Part shown: one piece after another, positions 1 through 10,920 of the stretch
Layout of the letters: every line of letters starts with the position of its first letter
How positions within the stretch are numbered: the stretch's first letter is position 1
From: Ixodes scapularis
Lineage: Eukaryota; Arthropoda; Arachnida; Ixodida; Ixodidae
Direction of reading: 5' to 3'
Assembly: GCF_016920785.2 (NCBI RefSeq)
Contig: NW_024609857.1
Coordinates: 128,333,094 to 128,397,093, forward strand
Length of the DNA stretch: 64,000 nt
Program-made: the position numbers and the translations under genes
The notes under the pieces: model-generated
Database searches by the model: none
Seen by the model: the letters and a program-made list of their open reading frames with translations, nothing else
Told to the model about the DNA's origin: nothing

Positions 1-1278
1 CAGGCGTTTTACACAGTAGGCAGTTGGTGGTCGAAGGAACAAAAATACCTTTCTCGTGGAGCCATGTTTTCACTGGGAGGGTCGAGGTGTGAAGTTTAAA
101 GAAGAAACTTTTCGCACTCGGCGGGATCGCCATTTTCTTAACACGACAAAAAACATCCTGGCCAGGGCTTTGTCTGTGCACTGCGCGATACAAGGGCTCT
201 GGGAAAAGAGTGTCATACAGGACATTGGACAGATCCTTCCTATTCACGGATGACAAAAAGTCCCTAGAAGAGCGAACTGACAAAAAATTGTACGTATCGA
301 CAACCTCCTTGAGAAACCCTCCTATTTTGGATGGTTGCTCCCCGCAGCTTGAGACCAAAAAAGTAGGCAAGTGCCACGCCCTTTTTGTTTGAATGACAGT
401 GCGCATAAATGGTTGTTCGATATCTCGTAGAAAAAGGAATCGTGACACAAGTTTTCGTACAAACAGGTGTGCAAGGCCCAGTATCCCAAAGGGATGCGAC
501 GGAAAAGGTTATCCCTTCTCATGGGTTCACAGCTTGATTTCCAGATAAACATAGCACATATTCTATGGACTTTTTTGCATACTACTTCGAGTACATTGCA
601 ACACTTGAAGCACATACATGAGCTTGGCGACAATGAAGATGTTACAGGCCGTTGCCCTCGCAAAAATTGACAAGTCACGGTTCGGCTAGCATGATACTTT
701 CCGTTTCAGTTCGGCTGTTGCTTCGGACCAGTAAACACTAGGATTGTGTATATGCTGGAGTGGTACACCAAGATATTTTGTAGGCGTCAAGCTCCATTTG
801 ATTCCTTCAAACTCCAATGGCTTTGTAGCCCATGAGCCGTGCCAAAAACCATAGCATTTTCTAGATTTACAGCCGCACCACTAACGTTGCAAAAGTGTTT
901 AACCAATGCGATAGCGTGGTCACACTTCTTTTATTGCTGTAGAAAACTCCAACATCGTCGGCGTAAGCCAATACCTTGACTTCGAGTGCGTCTAACGGAA
1001 AGCCTTGTACATTCGCGTTGTTCGCAACATTCAAACAGAAAGGTTCCAAATAAAGAGCGAACAACAATGGTGAAAGGGGGCAACCCTATCGCACTGAGGA
1101 CAGTATGGGAATGCTCTCAGTTACGTTACAGTTTACTCTCAATCGTGTCGAACAGTTCTGATATGCCATTCGCACTCCGTCATATAAAACTTGTCCAATG
1201 TTAACATGTCGCAAAATGGCCCAGAGGAATTTATGGTGCATACGGTCGAATGCCTTCTCGAGGTCAATCTGTAGCATG
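1..1278 (-). pseudogene. Tx1-like ORF2, RT core and C-terminal part
   Basis: The minus-strand frames show LEKAFDRMHHKFLW (around 1210-1255), which carries an RT palm aspartate, then FALYLEPFCLNV and LAYADDVGVF with the YADD catalytic pair (around 950-1060). Next come PTKYLGVPLQHIHNPSVYW (about 720-800) and KSSCEPMRRDNLFRRIPLG (about 480-540) of the C-terminal region. The pieces lie in different frames with stops between them, so no protein is made. The 5' side continues beyond the inserted hAT element at 2547 and the 3' end lies outside the window. Confidence 0.85.
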
Positions 1279-2546
1279 CAGTCTTGGGTAAGTTACTTTT
1301 AAAAATTAATTCGTTACAGTTACAGTTACTTTCAGAAAAAAGTAGTGAAGTTACTGTTACAGTTATCGCAACAAAAAAATAACTCGTTGCAGTTACAGTT
1401 ACTTTTAAAAAGTAACGACGTTACTTTTCAGTTACTTTTTCTATAACACAAAAAAATTAGGAAAAACTAGAAAACGCTTTTCACCAAGTTCATTGCATAA
1501 AATTAAAAAAGTGTGCATTTTACTTCGTATTGTAAGTTAGCAGAAGTTACTTCCCGAAATTGGTTTCTGAAAGTTTCCCTTGTTTGATAACGAACACGTC
1601 CCTGCCCTTGTTGAACAGGCGCTCGTCTAACGCGCTAGATGGGATTGCAGTGTTGTTTCGCCGGAAAAGGTTTTTGATTGCCGGGTAGGCGGTGAGGCAA
1701 TAGAGTGCCGTTTTCTGCGGTCAAGGTGTTAGTAGCCTCCTCCACGTCAGCAAAATACTCTCTGTACGCCTGCCATGGTAGTTTTTCTTTGCTCTTATCA
1801 ACATTCATATCCTTTGTACCACTAGCACATTGCTGGCTCGTTGACGGTTGCGCTGGGTTCATAGAGTCCCTGAACATATTTCAGTTTGTACTCGGCAAGC
1901 CAGAAACAAACCCCGCGCAAACAGCAGTAAATTTTGCCTCGACTGTAGACACTACACCGGATTAATGGCGCAAATCAAAATACGAAACATGCGCGGTGCG
2001 GAGTGGCGGCGCTAATCAAAATACGAAACATTCGCAGTGCCCTCCGCGTGTATTGTTGTTTCACGTTTAATTCACCCCATTAAAAAGCGTTTGCGCAGAA
2101 AAAAAGAGAAACCTCGAAAGAGATAGTTCTTCAAGACACTAAGATGCAGGTGTTCAGTCACTAAGTACAAGCACGTGCTAAAGATAACTACATTTTTTTT
2201 TCACCAAACCTACACGTGGCTATATTCGGGTAGTGATTGGCGAGAAAGAACGTATTCACAAGTCTGTGCAAAAAATAACTTGACACTCGAAATGTCGGAA
2301 GAGACAATATAGAAAGCGCAAAAAATGGCTAAATGGTACCTCGTTCAGTGATATATTATTCATAAAAAACTGGAAAGTAACGACAAAAGGAACGTCGTTA
2401 CTTTCATCGTTACCTCAGAAAAAAAGTAATAGAACTACAGTTACAAGTTACATTTTTAAAAAGTAACTCGTTACAGTTACAAGTTACCGAAAAAGTAACT
2501 AAATTACAGTAACGCGTTTCTAGTAACGCGTTACTACCCAAGACTG
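1279..2546. mobile_element. hAT DNA transposon remnant inside the LINE
   Basis: The element begins CAGTCTTGGG and ends CCCAAGACTG, so its termini are inverted. It is flanked by a perfect 8-bp direct repeat GTAGCATG (1271-1278 and 2547-2554), the length typical of hAT insertions. Both ends are rich in repeats of the type GTTACAGTTAC and AGTAACGCGTTAC. The interior holds the end of a hAT transposase on the minus strand. The surrounding LINE frame resumes on both sides, so this insertion is younger than the LINE. Confidence 0.9.
1547..1877 (-). pseudogene. hAT transposase C-terminal dimerisation domain, broken
   Basis: Reading down the minus strand, LTAYPAIKNLFRRNNTAIP is followed directly by SSALDERLFNKGRDVF and SETNFGK, then a stop at 1547-1549. 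This is the shape of the hAT dimerisation region at the extreme C terminus (family pattern: Y-P, then PSSA, ERLFS, L, NF). The upstream stretch in another frame (to 1877) shows acidic, serine-rich sequence and is joined through a frameshift. The catalytic RNase H-like core is missing, so the element cannot mobilise itself. Confidence 0.75.
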
Positions 2547-2554
2547 GTAGCATG

Positions 2555-3660
2555 GCAATCTGATCTTCTCTATCGGTACAACAGTCTAAAATGCTTCTGG
2601 CTACGTGAATATTTTTTGTATGGTTCTACTCTTTATTCTACATGTATGATGATCGCCTACCGATTGGCATATTACATGCTGCAGCCTTCTATTGAGAATT
2701 TTTGCAACTATTCTATAATCTACATTTCAGAGACTTATTGGCCTATAGCCCTCAACACAACGCAACTTGGCGTTATCCTCGGATTTTGGAATTAAAACCG
2801 TGTGAGTTCTCATGAAAGACAACGGCAATATTTTTTTTTATAAGATTCTTCAATGACAGTGAGCAAAATGGGACAGAGCCGACTTTTGAATTTTTTGTAA
2901 AAGTTGAACAAAGCCCGCCAGGGCCTGGTGTTTTACCCCTGGGCAGGTCGCTTATTGCTTTTTCTACTTCTTCATCGCTGATGGGTTCCTCCAGCCATTC
3001 CCGCGTGTTGTCGTCTAGCCTCGGCATAAGAGACAGGAGGTCTTTCATTTCACAATCGTGCCGTCCTGAAGTGAGTGAAAATATTCTTCGGTAATGTTCT
3101 ACAAACGCCTCCTCGATGTTCGTGCTATCCGCGGTGAGGTTGCCATTCCTCTCGATTTCGGTTATTTCTTTGGACATGGCATATCTTTTTTCAGCTATCA
3201 AAGCTTGCTTGGGAGGTTGTTCGCCGCAAAGAAACCTTTGCGTTCTTGCGTGGACCACAGCACCTTCATAGCGCGCTTTCTGAAAGTGTTCGAGTTGTGC
3301 TTTGATATTTTCTATGTCTTTTACTCCTTGACCAGGGTTAGTACATTCTGCTTCACTGAGGGTCTGTAAATTCTGCTGCAGTTTTCGCTCTTCTTCTCTG
3401 GCGTAAAACATGAGCGCGCTCGATCTCCTGATTGCTGACATTTTAACCTCCTCCTTGAAACGCTCCCACCGTTCTAAGGGGCACATCCCGCTTTGCTCAA
3501 CCATTTTATCAAGGAGATCGTCCACTGCAGCTTCAAATGTCTTGTCTTTAAGTAGGCCTGCGTTCAGCTTCCACAATCGCCAGTTAAGCTTTGACCTAGG
3601 GGTTTGGTTTTCTCCAATTGTAACATTTACAAGACAGTGGTCACTAAAGAACACAGGTTT
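2555..3660 (-). pseudogene. Tx1-like ORF2, linker and RT N-terminal part
   Basis: The minus-strand frame 3654-2773 starts with the end of the endonuclease (FFSDHCLVNVTI, with the SDH catalytic histidine). It then runs through an alpha-helical linker rich in K, E and Q and reaches ISDEEVEKAISDLPRGKTPG, the entry motif of LINE reverse transcriptases. Downstream the frame breaks, but YRPISL can be read near 2735 and LLYREDQIAML next to the hAT insertion, which continues into LEKAFDR across it. Product: RNA-directed DNA polymerase, inactive here. Confidence 0.85.
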
Positions 3661-3699
3661 TACGTGATAAGATCCAATGTTATTTACAATGTCGCTAGA

Positions 3700-4521
3700 A
3701 AATTAAATGCGGTCAAGGCGTGCGTGAGAGGATTTCTGAAAATGTGTGAACTGAATTTTCTTTGTACTTTTTGAAATGTAAAAAACATCTTCCAAATTAT
3801 TCTCAGCGCTTATTTCACTCAGCACATTTGCACTAGAATCACTTACGCGCATGAATGGAGTTCTGTCTCTTGCTTCACAAATGCAATTAAAGTCGCCTAG
3901 AAGTACAGTGATCCGATCAGATTCGATGTAATGTGAAATTCCTCGGAAGAATGCCTCCCGTTCACTAACCTTACAGGGGGCATAGATGCAAATTACTCTC
4001 CACCGCTCTTCCATCAAATTAAAGTCGCACAAAATAAAACGCCCATGGTCATCGGTAATGACACTCACGTCTGAAAGGGAACAAACTTTTTCAGGAATAA
4101 AAAACGACCACCTCGTTACGCATACCTCGCACAAGGTAAGAAAAGGCTGTAACGCTCTCGTCACCTGCTCTTCCTCCGCCATTTTTGTTTCTTCAAAGTC
4201 AAATTGGACGTTTAGTGTTTATACAGTGTAAGGTTGGTCTGCCAGGATGAGGCGACACTGGTTTACACTGTAGATGAGCAATTTTGCCAGTGCAGTACGA
4301 CTGCTAACCTGGGGTCTTTAACGTGCTCACGCAGTAGTGATACACGACCGCACGCCGGTACGATGCTCATCCAGATCTTGTAAGGCGAAAAAGTCTAACT
4401 GCTCCTCGTGGAGCAAACGTAGCAGCTGGTTCTGTTTTCGACTAGAGTTTAGTGCTTTAATGGTGAGGGTTCTAAATGTTAAACTTTTAGTGGAAGGGCC
4501 AGATTTTTTAGTCGGAAGCAT
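3700..4521 (-). pseudogene. Tx1-like apurinic endonuclease domain, split by a short insertion
   Basis: This is an endonuclease/exonuclease/phosphatase fold of the LINE type, which nicks target DNA. The N-terminal piece (4521-4377) reads LLRLLHEEQLDFFALQ, where the next residue should be the catalytic E of an ETK motif. That residue appears only after a gap of about 185 bp (ETKMAEEEQ, near 4190). The rest carries VICIYAPC, VLLGDFNCI (catalytic D and N) and SHARLDRI. A stop lies just after RLDRI near 3703. The interruption coincides with SINE-like sequence. Confidence 0.8.
4192..4378 (-). mobile_element. SINE-like insertion in the LINE endonuclease
   Basis: About 185 bp separates the two halves of the endonuclease frame. 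Part of it (4306-4375) resembles the 3' part of the SINE at 33990-34205: both contain CTGGGGT, AACGTGC, a block of CACACGAC type and ATGCTCAT in the same order. A second part (4215-4285) has its own inverted repeat built around ACAGTGTAA. The similarity was judged by eye and the copy is strongly diverged. Confidence 0.5.
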
Positions 4522-4692
4522 TGCTGGAATTGGAGGAGAAAGCGTGCATTGGAAAGTGACATATAAACAGCCTCACATGGCAGTTACATCATGCATAACT
4601 TTGCAACTGGTACTAGTAAAGAGAAAGTGGAACTAAGAAAGACATGACCTAAAGCGTTCGCAGTTTGAATATAACCAGAAAGTAACCACCTT

Positions 4693-6063
4693 TTACGAGG
4701 TTCGCTCTCGTCCATTTCCTGGGGGAGGGAGGGGCTTGCACCGTTTCTTCCTCCCGTGTACTGGAGTCCAGTCAGGCCCCTCCTCTACGAGGTCCAAAGG
4801 CCTCTTTGAGGGGTCAGCGCCGTCAACCATTTCCAGGTCGTGTTCGGACGTGATATCCGAATGGTGATCGCTCATGCAAGCTGGCTTCGTTAACTGGCCC
4901 TTCGAAGGGTCCGAGGCAGCACTGTCGACGTCCGGACTGATGATGCCAGCCGCAGGGTTGTCAGCTCCCAGGCAACTTGCCAAGATGGTGTCGCTCTCCC
5001 GTGCTAGGTCTCCCTCTCGACCGGCCAGTGGACCAGATGAGATGGTGTCGCTCTTCCGGGATAGGTCTCTTACACGACCAGCTTGACAATTAGACGCCAA
5101 AGTGTCGTCCTCTCGTGCAGGGTCTCTCTCTCGACCAGTTGGACAACTTGACAAGGTGGTGTCATTCGTCCATTCTAGGTGTTCTTGTCGTCCGTCTGCA
5201 ACCTTTGGGTCACTAGTAGTGACTGGATGTCGAATGTCGTCTTCGCCTTTCACAGCTTCTTCTTCATCGATGAAGAACTCCGAGTTGTCTTCCCCGGGAG
5301 CAGGCAGCATCACGGTGGCATATGTTCGAATGCAGTCCTCTTGCTCGTGGCCATAACGATTGCACTTGTCGCAGTGGGGAACTCGGCACTCTCTGCGAAT
5401 GTGGCCTGTCCTCTTGCATCGGAGGCAGAGTGGTGCTCTCCCTGGAACGACGACCAGGACCTTGCTGCCAAACATAACCAGCTGGTGCGGGAGATGATCT
5501 TTTGTTGTGCCCTCCTTGAGGTTCATTTTAACAAATCTCGTTGTCGTCTGAACATTCTGGATTCCTTCCACCCTCCACGTGTCTCGGGACACTTCGTTCA
5601 CCTTCCCGTAAGGCTCCAGGGCCCTCCGTACTGCGTCGTCGCTTATGTGAATCGGTGTCCAGCGCAGTCGTAGTCGGACCTCGCATTCGTCAGGGTCAAT
5701 GAGCAAACATCATTTTTCTTTCACGACCAGTTCTTTTGCCGCAAGAAGCTTCCTCTTCGCAGTCAGAGAGTTAAACGTAAAGAGCCAAACATGGTTCATT
5801 TGGTACTGGCCAGCTCCAATCAAATCTTGTAGAACGCCATAGCGTTCCATTTATGTTCGAAAATCGTCTATCTTGTATGGGCGTCCGGAGGTGTCACAAT
5901 GCGCAAATACAGAGTTCAAAACTTCGGTACCTGTGGGCAGAGACGGCAGAACCACTCGGTAGGAATCCTGAGACATTTCAGTAGATGAACCACGGCCGGT
6001 GAAAGCCGTTGCAGACGCTCCTCGGGAGCTCATCAAACTTGCGACCGTTCTGAACGGTGGCAC
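4693..6063 (-). pseudogene. Tx1-like LINE ORF1, gag-like with zinc knuckles
   Basis: ORF1 proteins of this kind bind the LINE RNA in cytoplasmic particles. The start is probably at 6063 (MPPFRTVASLMSS). The frame is lost near 5850 and resumes (LLIDPDECEVRLRLRWTPI) before 5706. Two CCHC knuckles sit in tandem, CLRCKRTGHIRREC and CDKCNRYGHEQEDC (about 5320-5430), followed by a long acidic and serine-rich tail. In that tail a unit of about 60 bp containing GREGDLARESDT-like peptide is repeated imperfectly (5000-5165), which points to internal tandem expansion. At least one frameshift and one stop make it a pseudogene. Confidence 0.8.
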
Positions 6064-6102
6064 GCGCTTGTCACCACGCTACACTCCAACGTTGCAAGTA
6101 GC

Positions 6103-6390
6103 CGCTCAACGCCTATACAGGAGAGGGCGCTGCGGTCGAATGCGTATATAATCGCGTTAAAGACCGACCGCCAGTTCGCGCTCTCCACTTTTCCCCCGCT
6201 TCCTCTCCCTCCTTTTACCCTGTCCACCGTTGCCTGCTTCCGCCTCCCCCATGGTGAGGAAGATCTTCTACCTTGCAGAATCTCGAGTCTGATCGTCGGC
6301 CTTTAAACTTTGCATGCATTGGCTCAACGTTTATAGACGAAAGGGCGCTGAGGTCAAATGCTCAGTTGCGTGTATAACCACGATCCATAC
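6103..6390 (-). repeat. Two degenerate promoter-like units at the LINE 5' end
   Basis: Two similar blocks about 218 bp apart (6103-6160 and 6321-6395) share GCTCAACG, a TATA-containing stretch, AGGGCGCTG, GGTC-AATG and a second GTATAA motif. They lie just upstream of ORF1 of the minus-strand LINE. They may be 5' UTR monomers of the kind that drive LINE transcription, but only two degenerate copies are present. Confidence 0.4.
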
Positions 6391-6799
6391 CACACATTCT
6401 CTTTCTGACATGGACCGTTGACTTAAGCGGTGGAGATGCGTTCCCACGGCTTCTAGCGGATCCAAGCTAATCCGCTAGGAGAACCACTGGCACTGCATTT
6501 CACCGACCATAAAGCAGTAATAATGAAGTCGAAACGCAACCCGGAACTCAGCACTACCTGTGAGCAATAAAAAAAAAAATCAGCACCACCTATGAAAAAT
6601 GAAATCGGTATCATCAGCACCACCACAGCTTCGCCCCAATCAACATCATTCATCACATGGAGATGCGGCCTCTTTTTTTTTTCATCCACAAACCGTCCAG
6701 GGTAGTTATGGTTTTTCGGCAATGTTTTCAAAAGTTCGCGCCAGCACCTGTCCGCCATTGCTTGCTCACCTACTCTGAACAAGTATTAGAGAATGCAGT

Positions 6800-6905
6800 T
6801 GCGTCAGCATTCGGCGTAAACTCGGCTCAGCTTGTATTGGACACGAGTGTGACGTCAGCGTTCGGCGAGGACTCGGATCCAATCACGCGCTTCGTGTCCA
6901 AGCAA
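6800..6905. repeat. Dispersed repeat shared with 39540-39640
   Basis: The stretch with GTCAGCGTTCGGCG, ACTCGGA and CCAATCACGCGC has a relative near 39590 (GTCAGCGCTCGGCG, TTCGGA, CCAATCACCCGC). Within this copy the first motif also occurs a second time about 50 bp upstream. The family was not identified. Confidence 0.45.
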
Positions 6906-7066
6906 GGGTGCTAATGTTGCTTGATGGACTTTTGAAAAGGGTTAATTGCATGTTTCGAGCATGTGGCAACAGCATTCTTAGTGTTCGAAGAAGGACATTT
7001 CCAAATGATTCGATTGCTAAAAACTGACACCTTTCCTTATGCTTCTTTTTTTCTTTTTTATTGCAG

Positions 7067-7164
7067 TGGCATCCTCATGTTTTACCATGTCTCGCATCTC
7101 TGGACGGGCAGCATGGGTTTCATCTCCGGCGTCTTGGTGGGAATCGTTGTCAGCCTCATCTTCG
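7067..7164 (+). CDS. Exon of an SLC5-type sodium/solute symporter (last membrane helix)
   Basis: A 98-nt open segment is bounded by a strong acceptor (long T-rich tract ending TTGCAG, 7049-7066) and a consensus donor GTGAGT (7165-7170). It encodes ILMFYHVSHLWTGSMGF followed by ISGVLVGIVVSLIF: a W, then a hydrophobic helix with the G-V-S spacing seen in the final helix of SLC5 symporters of the monocarboxylate/multivitamin type. Entry phase is 2 and exit phase is 1. It joins in frame to the exon at 32798-32910. The remaining exons must lie upstream of the window. A host gene is likely; the exact SLC5 subfamily and substrate are inference. Confidence 0.6.
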
Positions 7165-8089
7165 GTGAGTGCGACGCGGGCGTTGACCAATCATAAACAA
7201 CAACTGCGCTCAATTTCTTTTAAAGACAACATTACGTTGTTGTTTCTTTCATTGTTATTTATTAAAACCGCAGCTCAAAAATGGTCGTCTAAATACGTCA
7301 ATTGTTCATCGAAGTTCGTCATGCGACGAGCCTGTTGGATTCACTGTTTTCGCCGTCACCGAGTGGCGTAATCACCAGTGACGCGTTCGTGCATCACAAA
7401 CACGACACTGTCTTTATTTTTTTATCTATCCGATTTAATTCTGCCATCCTGCAGCCCACAGTGTGCGCGCTCGGCGGCGTGGGTGATGTTGCTGCGTCTT
7501 CCGCCCGCATTTTGGGTCGGCCCTCAAGCTGGAGCGTAGTGGCCTTAGGCAAAAACCGCGGGCTCCTGCAACGCACCGCGCGATTGCGCGTCACATGCGT
7601 GTATAGGCCGCGGTCCCGCTGGTAATGCACCATACAAAAGACAGTGTGCAGCAGGCACTGTCTGAAGCCTTCCTTGTATGACGTTCACTTCGGTCACGTA
7701 AAAATTGCCTTCAGATATGTTCGAAGCTTGCACACGTACGAAGCAAACGTGCCTCGAACATATTTGAGGTGTGACCGCAGATAATCTTGGCAATATGTAC
7801 GAACAGTGCTACTGCAACTCAAGAACACTGATGTGTCACATTTCACCTCTACAACGTTAAGAACAAGATGGCTCGTCCAGCCTCTATGACGGGCCCACAG
7901 CGTCGTGCCGTTGACTGTGCTCCAACCAGACTTGTGCCTATCTCAAATACTCTACTCAAATACTGTTTTTTGAAGTATCTTGGTATTTTGAAATATTTTT
8001 GATCGAGAGTATTTGATACTGTATCTTAATTACATTACTCAGTATCTTGTACTCATTATCTCAAATAAATGTTTGACATTCCGCCATTT

Positions 8090-9139
8090 TCGGAGTTTTT
8101 CGGTATGTAGTGGCGTGGGCGTGGCATGAGCAAACGTGAACATTCTTTCGAGCAACAAAATTCTGGTGCTAGCTTCGATTAGCTACGGTGACTTTAATTG
8201 AGCTTGTGAAAACATCAATTTTTTTGCCGATTTTGATTCATATTTCATTTTTCAGCCCAAGGCTCGTGCAATAAAGGCTTTCCCCTCGCCTTCCCAAAGG
8301 CGCCTTTTGTTTCCTAGAGTTTCACCCAAAAAATTCTCAAACCAAAGGGGTGGTTTTACGGAAGTAAAGATTGCCACACTGAGGCTCAACGCAGACCGGG
8401 AAACGACCTACGACAGCAATGCAGACTTTAGCTTAAAAAAAAATAATAACAAAAAAAAGAAAATGAGAAGTGGATACAAAAATAAAACTTTTTATTTTTG
8501 CTTGTATATTTGACAACGCTACAGCAAAACGTCGAGCTTTTTTTTCTGTGTGTTGTCATTTTAGCACTTACTGCTCTCGCGAACACTGTCTAAACGATTA
8601 ATTTTAAGCGGAGAACAGGACAGGAGATGAACTGCGAGCTGAATGACCACTCAAAATGCCAACAATGCGCCCTCAACGTTTTGTGCCTTTCTGAACGCAA
8701 CCTACTTGAAGGTGCGACTACTGCGGTGTCTATTATGTAGGTTCGTTTGGTTATCCATTCACTCATATCCGTATCCCAAGTTCGTTAATAGTGGACTCCC
8801 CATTTAGGGAATATAGATTGTAGTTAAACGATGCGTCTAAGGTGCGCCGCAGGACGTGATATTCAGCGATGTCCCTATTGGCGAGGCGCTTTGTCCCGTT
8901 TGTTAACCCAACACAAGACTTGTGCACGTGCCCACGGGCCTTATGGGAATGTCCATGTCATTTTCTTCAATTTTGCGCGGGGCGCAGTGTAAGGTAAGAT
9001 ACAAACAATAAACGAAGTGACGTTAAGTGCTGGATCTCTCCCGAAAGCAGTAGTCAGAGGATGCGAGCCTGCGGATGCGGCTTTTGTGCTGAGCTGAGGA
9101 CCGTGCATGCTGCATTGTTCATGCAAGCCGGAATGGTAA
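8090..9139. other. Interior of the putative hAT element, no gene seen
   Basis: AT-rich sequence with A-rich runs near 8436-8465. Short open frames have no recognisable motif. It ends where the 235-bp CR1 5' units start. Confidence 0.5.
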
Positions 9140-9660
9140 GCAGTCAGCGACAGGGCTCTCTGGCGAGACGATAATCATCTGATTCTGCAGGCCCTGGTAC
9201 CCGCCAGACGAAAACTGCGTGGAAACGACACGCCCCAGCCAACACCGCGTTTCATCGAAGATAAGGGCAAGTCAACGGGCGCAAGCAACGGACTTCGGGG
9301 CAAGCGACAGCAGCGGCTGAAGCGACACCAAGCCACTAGAAGCTACAAAAGGAGCTGCGCAGGATTGACGGATAGCAGTCAGCGACAGGGCTCTCTGGCG
9401 AGACGATAATCATCTGATTCTGTAGGCCCTGGTACCCGCCAGACGAAAACTGCGCGGAAACGACACGCCCCAGCCAACACCGCGTTTCATCGAAGATAAG
9501 GGCAAGTCAACGGGCGCAAGCAACGGACTTCGGGGCAAGCGACAGCAGCGGCTGAAGCGACACCAAGCCACTAGAAGCTACAAAAGGAGCTGCGCAGGAT
9601 TGACGGATAGCAGTCAGCGACAGGGCTCTCTGGCGAGACGATAATCATCTGATTCTGCAG
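9140..9660 (+). repeat. Tandem 235-bp 5' monomers of the CR1 LINE
   Basis: Two complete units (9140-9374, 9375-9609) and the first 51 bp of a third (9610-9660) each begin GCAGTCAGCGACAGGG. The full units are almost identical by eye. They end about 80 bp before the ORF1 start codon, the position of LINE promoter monomers. No TATA box is visible. Confidence 0.9.
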
Positions 9661-9738
9661 GTAGGAAAAGTACCCCTTTTTTTCAACTTGTGTCTTAAAA
9701 TCCCTGTCGCTGACTGCTTTCCAAAAAGTGTTACTGAG

Positions 9739-10704
9739 ATGGCTAAACACAAAGACGATGATGATTTCTGCTTCCATTGTAAGGGGCAAATCGACGATGA
9801 TGACGGTGTTTTGGAGTGTAGCGAATGTCGCTTTCGCTACCATATTGGTACCTGTGCAGGCGTAACCGAAAAGTCCCTCCGGGGAAAAAAGCCAGGGTTT
9901 AAAGAGACTTGGAAATGCCAAACGTGTCTGAGTGCTAGAGCAAGAACTCGCAGCGCTCTGGAAGATGAACAGTCAAAAGATGAATCGCCAGATGTTCAAC
10001 AGCAACTGACCCGTATAATGGGAATGTTAACAATACTCGCGCCACTAAAGCAACAAGTGGATGAGCTGGTGGGCATGAAACAAACTGTGATGGACATTGA
10101 GAAATCGGTGCAAGCAATGTCCGACAACTACGATGAAGTCTTAAGAAAAATGAAAGAGCATGACAGCGAAATAAAATAACTGAGGAAAAAGGTGAATCAA
10201 CTAGAACAAGAACGGAAAACGGACGAAACTACCCAACTAAAAAAAGAACTAAACAAATTGGAACAACACGGGCGAAGGAATAATCTTGAAGTGCACGGTC
10301 TTGTAGAAACTATCAATGAAAATTTGCTCGAAAACCTTAACAAAATCGCGGATCAGATAGAAGTTCCGCCCCTAACGAAAGATAGCGTAGAGGCAATCCA
10401 CCGCGTTCCAACTAGGACAAAGAAGACGCCTATGGTGATTGTGCGCTTTGTGAACAGAAATGAGCGAAATGCATGGCTTCAAAACAAGCAAAAGTTAAGG
10501 TCGGAAGCCGATGATGGCAAAGTGTACCTGCAAGAGAACATGACGGCGTCGAACCGGAAGTTGTTCTACGATGTTAGAACAAAGGCGAAGCACCTCAGCT
10601 ACAAGTTTATTTGGCACAAGGAAGGTTGTTCATACGTGAGAAAACAAGAAGGCGCACCGACAATTCGGATTGAGCATGAAGGCGATCTTGAAAAAATTAA
10701 ATAG
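9739..10704 (+). pseudogene. CR1 ORF1, PHD-like finger and nucleic-acid chaperone
   Basis: The start MAKHKDDDDFCFHC is the first ATG after the monomers. A cysteine/histidine cluster follows (FCFHC, LECSEC, RYHIGTC, WKCQTC; residues about 11-63) with PHD spacing. Then come a glutamine/glutamate-rich coiled coil (about residues 85-180), an RRM-like block (NLEVHGLVET, VIVRFVNRNERNAWL) and a basic C-terminal domain ending GDLEKIK. LINE ORF1 proteins bind element RNA and chaperone reverse transcription. One in-frame TAA at 10177-10179 interrupts the coiled coil; the frame is otherwise open. Confidence 0.8.
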
Positions 10705-10920
10705 GAACTACCAGCGCTAAACATCATTGTTTTATTAGTTCTTGCAAAATGAAACCCGAAAGTTTACTTGCCGCGTGGCAGAAAAACAATCTGGGTACGG
10801 CTATTGCGACGGCGTTATCTTCAAAAGTCACTTTAACGATGATAAAGACGGGCATTTTTGCAGGATCTTATACGCGAATTTCTATCTTAGGGCGGTCGAT
10901 GATAATATCCTCTGTTCTTT

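Larger units (their letters stand above)
1..6400 (-). mobile_element. Tx1-like (L1 group) LINE, 3' end beyond window, interrupted
   Basis: A non-LTR retrotransposon reads from about 6.4 kb down to the window edge on the minus strand. In element order it has promoter-like repeats, a gag-like ORF1 with two zinc knuckles (about 6063-4693), an endonuclease (4521-3700), the N-terminal part of the reverse transcriptase (3654-2555), a nested hAT element (2546-1279), then the RT core and C-terminal region (1278-1). The RT motifs LEKAFDR and LAYADDVGVF and the C-terminal KSSCEPMRRDNLF resemble Tx1-clade LINEs. Stops and frameshifts occur in every part, so the copy is dead. The clade call comes from motif recognition, not from a tree. 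Confidence 0.85.

Noticed and set aside
7302..7625. Further exons of the symporter right after 7164
   Set aside because: The frames here have no membrane segments, and the exon at 32798 already fits the phase of the 7164 donor.
9140..9660. CRISPR-like direct repeats
   Set aside because: Units are 235 bp, abut without spacers and lead into a LINE ORF1.
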